The translations under genes were made by a program, and so were the position numbers. This document shows positions 53,001 through 63,011 of a DNA stretch of 64,000 bases, piece by piece; positions within the stretch are counted from its first letter, which is position 1, and every line of letters begins with the position of its first letter. The notes beneath the pieces are model-generated. The model saw only the letters and a program-made list of their open reading frames with translations, had not been told where the DNA came from and made no database searches. The DNA is taken from contig CM076854.1 in NCBI GenBank assembly GCA_039519185.1, positions 173,259,144 to 173,323,143 on the forward strand, read 5' to 3'. This stretch comes from Astragalus membranaceus (Eukaryota > Streptophyta > Magnoliopsida > Fabales > Fabaceae).

Positions 53001-54546
53001 CATTTACCCACGTATGGTCGGTGTATTGCCATAAAGTCATAATAGTAATTTGGAAGCATTTGAGATTTAATTATTGCCGCTCTTCTTGCCGCTTTTGTTG
53101 CCGTTCCCTTGCAGCTGACAAAAAAAGTATTTGAGATTTAATTGTTAATTTTTTTACGAAAAATTATTTTGGAAATTTTACTAGCGATATCACTTTTTTT
53201 GACAATTAGTAGTGGTTAAATTTAATTGGTTTTAGTAATTTAAGTAAATTATAATAAATATTAATTTAATTATTAATTTTTGCTAGCAGGAAACCTTTTT
53301 GACAATTGATAGTGGTTAAATTAATTAATTTTTGTAATTTTAGTATATTATAGTAAATTCTATTTATAAATATTGATTTTTGAGAAAAAATGACTTTAAA
53401 AAAAACAATTTTTTTAGATCACTAACAGGCTGCTTTTGCGGCTTTTGTTATTTCTGTTATTTTTTTCTGACTTTTATTGTTTTTCACTTTTTTGCCAGTT
53501 TTTTGCTTTTGTTGCTTTTTCTGGTGCGCGTCACTCTGTTGTCTTTCCGCGTCAGTATCTTTTTAGCTGCTGCTAGAGAAGTAGAAGATAAGGTTGCTTT
53601 TCTCAAAAAAGGGGCTGCGGTTGCCCAATTAATTAGGGAATACCAAAAGTCTATAGTAATTAATTAGTGGAGTATTTATTTATTTATTAGTACTCTGAGC
53701 TTGGAACGTTGGAGCTTGGTTTTCGATCAAAGTGGTATTTTGCCCCTGCATCTACAGAGCTAACACTATTGTTATAATTCGTTAATAACCTATAAATACT
53801 TTAAAAATTATAAAATTTAATAAAAGAAAAAGGAGAAAGTCGATAAAAAGACTATATTTCAACTTGTTTAAAAAATTTGTGTTGCAGAAAGTTTAAAAAA
53901 ATCAGTATTTTCTTCTAGTCAGAAAGTTTAAAAAAATCATAAAGTTATTTTGGAATTTTTATTAGTGGACTTTAGGAGAGAAAACGGGGAGAAGAGAAGA
54001 AAATAAAAAATAAAAAAGAGATTGAAAAGAGAGAAGACATGAGAGAGAGGGGGAAGAGGAAGGAAATAACCATATGAGAGAAGAAAGAAAAAGTAAAGGT
54101 AAAAAATAGATAGGAGAGAGAAAAAACAAATATAAAAAATTGTCACTTTTTGTCATTTTGTGAGTCATTTACAATTTTGACACCAAAATGTGACACATGG
54201 CAAAAATTGTGAGTGTCTATTTTAGTCAATTTGGTGACATATGATTTGATTATAGTTATAGTTATTATAGTTATAGTTATGAAAGAAGAAAGAAAATGTA
54301 AAGGTAAAAAATAGATAGGAGAGAGAAAAAACAAATATAAAAAGTTGTCACTTTTTGTCATTTTGTGGGTCATTTACAATTTTGACACCAAAATGTGACA
54401 AATGGCAAAAATTGTGAGTGTCTATTTTTGTCAATTTGATTACATATGATTTGATTATAGTTATATAGATATAGATATACATAGATAGATTTGTGACATA
54501 TGATTTGATTATAGTTATATCGATATAGATAGATAGATAGATACAT
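53001..54546. other. AT-rich intergenic sequence with a 205-bp tandem repeat
   Basis: No gene. 53388-53700 contains the same block as 1-85 and 49797-50020 (GCTTTTGTTATTTCTGTTAT, GTGCGCGTCACTCTGTTGTC). 54079-54283 and 54284-54460 are two tandem copies of a block containing ATAGATAGGAGAGAGAAAAA and TGACACCAAAATGTGACA(C/A). 54455-54545 has ATAGATAGAT microsatellite. The frames in this stretch are repeat by-products. Confidence 0.7.
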
Positions 54547-56184
54547 TAGAGTGAATTAAGCTTATGATATTAAATTTTATTGAAAGTAAGGAGTGTGGGT
54601 AGATCCAGCAGAGTTTTTTCATCAACAATGATTTCGGATTTAACAACATATGTTACTTATAATATTAAGGAGCACAATAAACGCATATACCTTGACGGGC
54701 AATTAAGTGCATTGCATGATTTGTTAAGGATAATTACAATGTGGATCAAAATTATGAATTATCAACTCTGCAATGCAAAACAGTGTTTGTACTTTGTATA
54801 CAAAATCAACAGATTAAAATTTGGGAACAAGACTCCATGACAATGACCGTATCCTATAAACTAGGTTTGAAAGTCTTGAACGCTACAGCTCTGTCTAATT
54901 GTTATGTTTGATAGGTAGTTTCAGACAAGTAGACAAAACTATTGAAATTCAAATATAATTAACATGGAATCACCTGCTGCTAATAAGTTATTGAAAGTGG
55001 TGAATCGCATAGGGAAACAAGGAATGCACATAATGGAAAACACCACGTTGCAGGTAAAGAAAGATAAAGAGAGATCAAGGAGAGAAAGGTTTCGGATGCT
55101 GACGACTATGGCAATATGAGAGTGATCATAATTGCAGGGGAAAACAGAGGAGCTTATATGGAGTTCCAAAAAAACACCAACTCAAATATCTATCTTCTCA
55201 AGAAGGGAAATTTAAAGGGTTGTGAATCCGAGAACTCAGTGCTGAGGAAGGAAACAAAAACAGAAAGGATAATAAGAAACACCAACCCATATGGGAAATT
55301 CAAATAAACACCAACCCAAATATCTTCACAAGAAACACCAACCCAAAGAAACATCTTCCCCAAAAACAAAAACAGAAAGGATAATAAGAATCACAAAGGA
55401 AGAACAACCTCTTCGTTCCCTATGGCTGCGTACATGAACAGCAGCAATGTGCAGCGCGTCAGTAACTCTTTTCTGTACCACACTTCTTGTTCCCATCACG
55501 ATCCAGGACTCCACCTTTCTCTCAAAAAGAAGCCATCTGCTGAAGGTTACCATTTCAAGGAACATGTTGATGGCCGTAAGTAACACTTGATTCAAAGATA
55601 GAGAGGTTAATAAAGGTTGAGTGACCATCAAAGGGGATATATGGTTTCTGAAAATAAACGTACTAGGAGAAGGATTGAGGGGTTTGGTTAGTTGGTTCAT
55701 AATCTTTTGTTATTTGTTCATTGAGACAGTGCTGTTCTGCAATAGATATGTGAATCCAATAATGTTGTCTACAACTATTTGCTAGGGTTACAAATTGTGC
55801 TTCATTCAACTGAATGAATTGCTCGTAATTAAAATTAAATTGCTTTAATACCCTTCTCCCATTTTCAAACACTCTTACCCACTGGAACGCTCTTGCGATT
55901 CAAACTCTCTTATCATTTATATGAATCACTTCAATTTTCCGCTGCCTCTCTAAACACTCGCCCCAATTTGGGGTGCTAATCACAAGTCACGCGACATATA
56001 TATTGAAATTGGAGTTGTAAACAGCAGTAGGTAGTCCATAACTACAAGATAGAAATTCGGAAGGGGAAGAAAGCATCGAAAGTAGGTAGTCCATAACTAC
56101 AAGATAGAAATTCGGACATACACAAGTCCATTTAACATTTTGAAGATAAACAAGTTCGATCAAATATTTCGTGACATATCAACA
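54547..56184. repeat. Duplicated unit copy 2 (right part) and 3' flank of DUF674 gene 2
   Basis: 54548-55000 aligns with 21952-22720 of copy 1, and 55890-55990 aligns with 45350-45430 plus 48188-48215. 55000-55700 has repeated AACACCAACCCA words (near 55173, 55279, 55305 and 55327). I see no gene with confidence; an open minus frame at 55326-55700 has no recognisable domain and is not conserved in copy 1. The unoccupied MULE site is near 55960. Confidence 0.65.
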
Positions 56185-56335
56185 TTACTTCTTCTTCTTG
56201 ACGAAAACACTTGTCAAAACCATCTTCGATTCCATAGAAGCCTTCAGCAACATGATACCCTATAGGAAAAATACAAAAGCGCTAAATGAAGCAAATATAA
56301 AAAATGCTGCGAATTAATTAGTTATTCTGGAAAAT

Positions 56336-56387
<52 letters not shown>

Positions 56388-57075
56388 CCTCTTTCATCCC
56401 CAACTCAACCACCTTTTCCTGCAAGCAACCAATCTCCTTGACATTGAACTTGTTCAGCAAGGTAATACTTGATATGGTTGACATGGGCTGAATGACCAAA
56501 TCATCCATCACCATGAAAGTTATAACATCTTTTACAAAACCACTCTTAATGGAAGTTCTCTCTTTAGCCACCTTCTTTCCGATATATCGTAATTCGCAGT
56601 TCATAGTTCGTTTGCATTCTGAACAAAGAGTTGTGTTGTCACATGTAAAAAAATAAGAACTGCAGTATCTGTTTCCGTAACCACTACTATTATAATAAGT
56701 ATGATTACGCGGGCAAGTGTAAAACTGAGTTCCTTCGATGCCATCGTCGTCGGTGTCATTGTTGGTAAGAAAGCCAGAGATCTGAGTTGAAGAGCAGTGA
56801 ACTCTTGGGTTTAAGAGAATATCCTTGTTTTGGAATGGTTCCATGTAATTCTGGTTGAGGTCTTCGACACTTTGGTACAGGTTGCCTAAGCTACCAACCA
56901 TGCCATTCTTGCTTAGGAGCTTTACTACAGTACCGATAGGCAAGCAAAGCAAGTTGAATAGAAAGTCTATCACGGCTTTCGATGCTTCAGCGAAGAGAAC
57001 TCTCTCATTCTTTGTGTCAATCAGAAGCTTCATTGTCACTTTGGTGGAAGAAGAAGATGGAAAAGAAGAGGCCAT
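56185..57075 (-). CDS. DUF674 family protein, gene 2 (two exons)
   Basis: Exon 1 is 57075-56389 (229 codons) and exon 2 is 56259-56185 (24 codons plus TAA), joined in phase through a GTAACT donor and TATAG acceptor. The 253-residue product parallels gene 1: VTMKLLIDTKNERVLFAEAS, CLPIGTVVKLLSKNGMVGSL, VITFMVMDDLVIQPMSTISS and LLKASMESKMVLTSVFVKKKK. The Cys-rich middle differs most (FYTCPRNHTYY ... CSECKRTM), though the flanking CP and C-x2-C positions are kept. An (AT) run of about 45 bp starts almost at the splice donor (56337-56383) inside the 129-bp intron. The promoter region holds a probable solo LTR 25 bp upstream of the ATG. Function is unknown. The gene could be active; no lesion is visible. 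Confidence 0.88.
56337..56383. repeat. (AT)n microsatellite in the intron of DUF674 gene 2
   Basis: About 23 AT units lie immediately downstream of the 5' splice site on the minus strand. Gene 1 has no such run at the equivalent place. It is likely to be length-polymorphic. Confidence 0.95.
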
Positions 57076-57100
57076 GTTGAAAGGTTGTGTAAAAAGCTAA

Positions 57101-57348
57101 TAGAAACTGAGAGAATTTGATAGTGAGGGAAACTCAATTTCTTTCATCTCATTCTGATCTGAATTCTGTTACAGTAAAGAAATTTATAATAGCCTTTATC
57201 CTACACACTGCTGGGCTTAACCTACACCCAGCTCTAACTGCTTTTAGATCAGTTTTCTGATTTACTAACTGATACTAAAACGTGTTCGCAGAACCCACTA
57301 ACAATTCTGTTACAATCAGCTAAGGTAGGGTGCACCATAACACTAACA
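57101..57348 (-). mobile_element. Probable solo copia-type LTR upstream of DUF674 gene 2
   Basis: On the minus strand the segment begins TGTTAGTGTTATGG and ends in CTCAGTTTCTA. It has a TATA-like TATTATAAATTTC about two-thirds along. The flanks GCTAA (57096-57100) and GATAA (57349-57353) are a candidate 5-bp duplication with one mismatch. Gene 1 has AGCTAATTGG at the same distance from its ATG without this insert. There is no internal retrotransposon sequence, so it would be a solo LTR. Its orientation is the same as the gene. Confidence 0.6.
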
Positions 57349-57378
57349 GATAATTATACACTTACACAGGTTGCAAGC

Positions 57379-57494
57379 CTTTTTTTTTGATGAATAAACA
57401 GGGCACAAAGGCCCAGAGGGAAAACACAAACTACATAAAGTTAGTCTCACAACCATCACGGTTGAGAGCAGCAACTAAGAAACCCGGAATGCTG
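57379..57494 (-). mobile_element. 5'-truncated L1-type LINE 3' end with poly(A)
   Basis: A 116-bp insertion is bracketed by a perfect 14-bp direct repeat CACAGGTTGCAAGC (57365-57378 and 57495-57508). On the minus strand it ends GCCCTGTTTATTCATC followed by an A run, the form of plant L1 3' ends. The long target duplication, poly(A) and severe 5' truncation are the marks of target-primed reverse transcription. Confidence 0.88.
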
Positions 57495-57609
57495 CACAGG
57501 TTGCAAGCTAACTAAAGGAAATGACTATATTTTCATCTTTTACTAACAATACGAGAGGGCTATTCATTTATTTGTTTGCATAGTAAGTCTATAATAGTAA
57601 TTAATTTAA

Positions 57610-57925
57610 GTCCAAAGTGATCCCGGGGTCTCTTATCTTTATTTAAAGTAACGAATTAGTCCTTTATATTTTTTTTTGTCCCAAATAAGTCCTTTATCTT
57701 TCAAATTTTTGACACATAAATCCTTTTCCGTTAACCGTGCTGATTTATGTGTCAAAAAAAAGATTTATGCGTTAAAAATTTGAAACATAAAGGACTGATT
57801 TGGGACATAAAAGGATTTATGTGTCAAAAATTTAAAACATAAAGGACTGATTTGGGACAAAAAAAAGATAAAGGACCAAATCGTTACTTTAAATAAAGAT
57901 AAGGGACCCCGAGAGCACTTTAGCC
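57610..57925. mobile_element. Palindromic MITE 1
   Basis: The right end GGGACCCCGAGAGCACTTTA then GCC is the inverse of the left end, which is degraded (TCCAAAGTGATCCCGGGGTC). The two arms fold almost end to end (TTATCTTTATTTAAAGTAAC ... its inverse), giving a near-perfect hairpin of about 315 bp. It is flanked by AATTAATT-type sequence (candidate 9-bp duplication). The related flank sites at 49960 and 53650 lack it. Confidence 0.85.
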
Positions 57926-57955
57926 ATTAATTAATTAGTGGAGTTGTAATTTATT

Positions 57956-58271
57956 GGCTAAAGTGCTCCCGGGGTCCCTTATCTTTATTTAAAGTAACGA
58001 TTTGGTCATTTATCTTTTTTTTGTCCCAAATCAGTCCTTTATGTTTTAAATTTTTGACACATAAACCATTTTCTGTCTCAAATCAGTCCTTTATGTTTCA
58101 AATTTTTAACACATACATCCTTTTTTTTGACACATAAATCAGCACTGTTAACGGAAAAGGATTTATGTGTCAAAAATTTGAAAGATAAAGGACTTATTTG
58201 GGACAAAAAATACATAAAGGACTAATTCGTTACTTTAAATAAAGATAAGGGACCCCGGGAGCACTTTAGCC
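57956..58271. mobile_element. Palindromic MITE 2
   Basis: A 316-bp element with ends GGCTAAAGTGCTCCCGGGGT and the exact inverse ...GGGAGCACTTTAGCC. It is flanked by a perfect 9-bp duplication TAATTTATT (57947-57955 and 58272-58280). Same family as MITE 1, which lies only 30 bp away. The 9-bp duplication suggests a Mutator-type origin. Confidence 0.93.
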
Positions 58272-58280
58272 TAATTTATT

Positions 58281-59100
58281 AGTATGACTCGCATGAGAGC
58301 TTGGAATGTGGAAAGTAGGTCTACAAATTAGTAAGGGTTCTCTTTGCATTACTCCTACAAATTAGTACTACTCGTATCGTTTTTACGTGTTTGGTTCATC
58401 TCCTTCACTACTTCATTTCCATCACAAAATACAAGGGTGGGAGGAGAGAAAAAATAATTAAAAAATAATAAATAATGACGAGGGAGAATGAAATTGAGAG
58501 AGATAGAGAGAATGGAGGGAGATGTAGGGTCATTGGGAATCAGAGAATTCAATCCCCGTTTTTACTTGTATACTTGTATTGTACAGCATTTTTTAAATAT
58601 GACGATTTTTCATTTTAAAAAGTATCAAAATCAATTGCAACGTGGGTTCCTTCCTAAGTGGGACCCACCAGATAAAAGAAAAAAAGGAAGTGCCTATATA
58701 TATGGTATCTCTAAGGATTAATTTGATTAGGAATATTTTTTTGGTTACAATTTGATTAGGAAAGAGGTTCCATTTTTGTAGGCAAGAGGATTAAGCATTT
58801 TTGTTGTGATTTTGTTATGATTTGTTGAACTCACTACAAAACCAAACACACAATAAATTTATTTTTACAGGGATGATAATCATAAAAGAATGGCTTATAA
58901 AAATAAGGGTTTTCTTTTTTGTACCCCCCATCACATTGAATTATATCGCCCACGGACCCTGCGAAAATACACAATTGCCCTTCACAAAATTTAAAAAACT
59001 CGAACATATCATGATTTCAATTTTTTTTTAGAAATCGTATTTATGTATCTGTGAGGTAAATCTGATTTCCACTGAAAATTTTAAAAAATTAAAAGCGAAT
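58281..59100. other. Intergenic AT-rich sequence
   Basis: 58281-58390 is a further diverged copy of the DUF674 upstream block (GAGAGCTTGGAATGTGGAAA, GGGTTCTCTTTGCATTACT). The remainder shows no gene. A CACTACAAAACC at about 58832 resembles a CACTA terminus, but I found no partner or target duplication. Confidence 0.55.
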
Positions 59101-60009
59101 TTATTTAAGGTGGGGGTATATCCGCTTTTAAAAATAACAAAGCGGATTTACCTTAGGTGTGGGGTAAATCCGATTTTGTTATTTTTAAAAATGGATTTAC
59201 CTTATGTGGGGGTATATCCGCTTTTAAATAACAAAAGCGGATTTACCTTATGTGGGGTTAAATCCGATTTTGTTATTTTTAAAAGCGGATTTACCTTATG
59301 TGGGGTAAATCCATTTTTTAACCTAACTAATAAATAAATAAATCAGTTAAAAAATTAGATACGAATTTCGACCGTCTTTTGATTCTGTTTAGTGTGTAGT
59401 TCGTTACCACGTGACGATGTTGTATGTCGAGCGAATAATTTAGGCTAAAAAATTGGTTTTCGGGCAACCTACTCAAATTGTAATGAAACCACAACTATTA
59501 AATCCGAAAAAAATCAAGGATCAAGACTCCTCAAGAAGAAACTTCTTTCAGGATAGGAGAGCTCAAAATCCCAAATTCCATCATTTACTATTTTTTAATT
59601 TTTCATAATTGCCAAAAAATCTAAAAAAAAAAATTGAATAATCTTATTTTGGTTTTATTAGATTTTTAGTGGTGTTTTTATAATTTTTGGATTAGTTTTT
59701 GACTCTTTAACGGATTTTTAGTCGCATTTTTATAACCTTTTTTAAAAATTTAAATAAAAAACAATTATTTTTAATTACAAAATCGGATTTACCTTAGGTG
59801 GGGTAAATCCAATTTTCTTTTTTTAAGGAAATCTGATTTATCTACCCACTAGGTAAATCCGATTTTAAAAATAACAAAGCGGATGTACCCCCATCTGAGG
59901 TAAATCCGCTCTGTTATTTTTAAAGTCGGATTTACCTATTGGGTAGATAAATACAATTTGAAAAAATAACAAATCAAATTTACCTTAGATGGGGGTAAAT
60001 CCGAACAAA
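59101..60009. repeat. Iterated GCGGATTTACC repeat region
   Basis: Direct and inverted copies of GCGGATTTACCTTATGTGGG and AAATCCGATTTTGTTATTTT fill 59100-59320 and return at 59770-60005, separated by AT-rich sequence. The words form many hairpins. No gene. The arrangement resembles subterminal repeats of a DNA transposon, but termini are unclear. Confidence 0.7.
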
Positions 60010-61111
60010 TTTTTGGAATTTTCCGGCGGATTTTAAAGGCATTTGCGGTGGATTTTAAAAAAAAAATTATTTTTTTTTCGAAAAACTTTTTTTTTTTTTA
60101 AAATCCGCCGCAAATGCCAAAAATCCGCCGCAAAAGCCAAAAAAAATTTTAAAAAACCGCCGGAAATGCCTAAAATCCGCCGGAAAATCCAAAAAAAAAA
60201 ATTTAAAAAAACTGGCGGTAAAAAATTTGAATTTTTGAATTTGTTTCTCAATTTTTTCGAATTTTAATATTTAATTTGTATTTTAATAAAAAGTAAGAAA
60301 AAATGAAAATGAAGTAGAATATGAGAAAAAATGATATAGAAAAGAATGAAAATAAATAAATGAATGAGAATGTAGAAGTATGAAGGAATAAGAATGAAAG
60401 AGAATATTAGAAGAGAATGATATAGGAGAGAATGTGAATAAAGAAGTAAGAACAAATAAGAATTAAGGAGTGAATGAAAAAGAATGAAGAAGGAATGAGA
60501 AATATAGAAGAGAGATATGTAGAGAAATTTATGGAGATAAGAGTATAAGAAATATAGAAGAGAGATATGTAGAGAAATATAGAAGAGAATGAGAATGAAA
60601 TAAAGAGTGAAATGAGAGAATGGGAGGAGTGTAGGAGAAATTTGTATTTATAGGCGAATTTTTTCCCTCCGAATTTTCCGGCGGATTTTTGAAATTACCG
60701 GCGGATTTTTTGAAATTTTTTTTGGCTTTTGCGACGGATGTTTTGACATTTGCGGCGGATTTTTAAAAAAAAAAAAATTGGCTTTTGCGGCGGATTTTTT
60801 GGCATTTGCGGCGGATTTTTTAAAAAAAAATATATTTTTTGGCTTTTGCGGCGGATTTTTTAAAAATTTTTTTAAAAAAAAAAAAATATATTTAAAAAAA
60901 TGTTTTTTTTTTTAAAAAATCCGCCGCAAATGCCAAAAAATCCGCCGGAAATACCCCAAAATCCGCCGGAAAAGTTTGCGGCGAATAAAATCCGCCAGAA
61001 AGTCCTAAAATCCGCCAGAATCTTTTCCGGCAGATAAAATCCGCCGGAAATTCCTAAAATCCGCCGGAAAGCCGGAAAGTCCTGGCCGGAAAATCTCATT
61101 ATTCTTGTAGT
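60010..61111. repeat. CCGGCGGATTTT foldback repeats with a CACTA-like right end
   Basis: Words of the type TTTGCGGCGGATTTT and its inverse AAAATCCGCCGCAAA occur on both sides (60020-60200 and 60670-61075) of a purine-rich AGAATGAGAA segment (60290-60640). The right edge ends ATTATTCTTGTAGTG at 61111, the inverse of CACTACAAGAATAAT, a CACTA-type terminus. No matching left terminus was found, so this is probably a truncated or rearranged non-autonomous CACTA. No gene is present. Confidence 0.65.
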
Positions 61112-61800
61112 GGTTCTTTGCTAGATGGTGTTTGGTCTGTTGTTTCAAATTTTTCTGGGTTTGGTTTTATTGGCGTTTGCGTCAATGGTCCGGATTGTTT
61201 GGTGTACATTGTTAACGTGTACGCGTCGTGTTCGGTTGTGCGGAAGAGAAGAGTTTGGGCTGAGTTGGTTACTTTCAAACAAAATTCTACTCAAGGGGAA
61301 TGGTGTTTGGTGGGTGATTTCAATGCGGTGTCTTGCTCGACGGAGGGGAAAGGCTGGAGTAGGGATTATTCAACTCAAGAGATTGATGACTTCAGTAGAT
61401 TTATGGTTGATATGGAAGTTGTTGATGTCTCGGTTGCAGGTAAGAAGTTTATGTGGTTTAGTGTTGATGGTTGTTCTATGAGTAGGTTGGATCGTTTTTT
61501 ATTTCTGATGGGTTGACTGGGTTGTGGGGTATTTCGGGTCAATGGGTTTGAATTCGTGACATTTCGGATCATTGTCCCATTTGGTTGATTCGGTCGGCTG
61601 AAGATTGGGGTCCTAAGCCATTTTGTCTAGTCAATGGTTGGTTCGATCATATGGACTTCATTCCTTTTCTGTCTGATTGTTGGGCTAGTTTTCAAGTTTC
61701 GGGCACCAAAGCTTTTGTTTTGAAAGAAAAACTTAAGCTCTTAAAAGAAAAGTTGAGAGTTTGGAACAACTCTGTGTCATGGACAGTGGGGTGGTGTTGA
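61112..61800 (+). pseudogene. LINE endonuclease, C-terminal part, frameshifted
   Basis: The frame 61118-61516 encodes the second half of an APE-type endonuclease: VYIVNVYASC, then WCLVGDFNAVSCSTEGKGWS with the catalytic GDFN motif, and MSRLDRFLF. A frameshift near 61510 leads to ISDHCPIWL at about 61560 with the catalytic SDH. A further frame has EDWGPKPFCLVNGWFDH, typical of the linker between endonuclease and reverse transcriptase. This enzyme nicks target DNA to prime reverse transcription. Confidence 0.88.
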
Positions 61801-63011
61801 ATAGAAAGGAAGTGACTGCTTCTTTTTCGAAAGAATTATATTTGAAGGAGTCTTTGTTGCAACAAAATTCGAGAGCAAGGTGGGTTAAGGAAGGTGACAT
61901 GAATTCTAGGTACTTTCATTCTTTATTAAAGTATCGTAGAAGGAGATGCAATGTGGTTCTTTTGAATGAGAATGGAGATCGGATAGAAGAGGTTGATGAA
62001 GTTATGTTTCGAATAAAGAAACACTTTGAGGAGTGTTTTGTTGAACCTTGTAATAACCGTCCAAATTTGGATGGCCTAGTGTTCAAACAAATTTCGGACG
62101 TGGATGTTGCTTTTTTGATCGAGCCTTTTACCGAAGAAGAGATCAGAGAGGAGGTTTGGAATTGTGACGGTGATAAAAGCCCAGGGCCAGATGGGTTTAA
62201 TCTAAGGTTCATTAAACAGTTTTGGGATTTGTTGAAGAACGATGTGATTGATTTTTTCAATGAATTTTATGGTAAGGCGTCTCTCCCTAAAGCTATTTCG
62301 GCATCTTTCATTGCACTTATCCCCAAAAACAATAATCCTCAAGGTTTGGGGGACTTTAGACCCATTTGTTTGATTGGCTGTTTGTATAAGATTCTTGCTA
62401 AGGTGTTGGCTAGTAGGATTAAGCGGGTGCTTCCGGGTATCATCTCTAAATGTCAGTCGGTGTTTTTAGGAGGCAGGCAGATTTTGGATGGTGTTGTGGT
62501 GGTTAATGAGATTGTGGATTTTGCAAAGGGGACAAATGATGAGTGCTTGTTGTTCAAGGTGGACTTTGAGAAGGCTTATGATTCCATCTCGTGGGATTTT
62601 TTGTTTTTTATGATGTCGAGGATGGGGTTTCCTTCGAGGTGGATTAGTTGGATTCAGGTGTGTGTTCGTTCAAGCACCTTGTCAATTTTTGTGAGTGGTA
62701 GTCCAACCAACGATTTTAGATTTCATAGGGGATTAAGACAAGGGGATCCACTATCCCCTTTTCTTTTTCTCATTGTGGCAGAAGGGTTGTCGGCTTTGGT
62801 TGCTAGAGCTGTAGAGATTGGATCTTTCCAAGGATATGCTATCAATGATGATTTGCAGTTTCCCATTATGCAATTTGCTGATGACACGATGCTGATGGGA
62901 AAAGCAACTTGGGCGAATTTATGGAGTATAAAGACTATTCTTAGGAGCTTTGAGTTGGTCTCGGGTTTAAAGGTTAACTTCCATAAAAGCAAAATTATTG
63001 AGTTAATATAA
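61761..63011 (+). pseudogene. LINE reverse transcriptase
   Basis: A 416-residue open frame carries the L1-type reverse transcriptase (RVT_1). It begins with FSKELYLKESLLQQNSRARW then VKEGDMNSRYFH. GDKSPGPDGFNLRFIKQFWD, ASFIALIPK, GDFRPICLIGCLYKILAKVL and VDFEKAYDSISWDFL follow. LRQGDPLSPFLFLIVAEGLS and the catalytic QFADDTML come next. A TAA after KIIELI interrupts it; the continuation (FKFLGILVGANPRR) lies in another frame. Confidence 0.93.

Noticed and set aside
55326..55700. Minus-strand 124-codon frame near DUF674 gene 2
   Set aside because: No recognisable domain, no counterpart in unit copy 1, and the region contains AACACCAACCCA repeats.
58832..58843. CACTACAAAACC as left terminus of a CACTA element ending at 61111
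   Set aside because: The inner sequence does not match the right end (CACTACAAGAATAATGAG), and the 3-bp flanks ACT and GTT differ.
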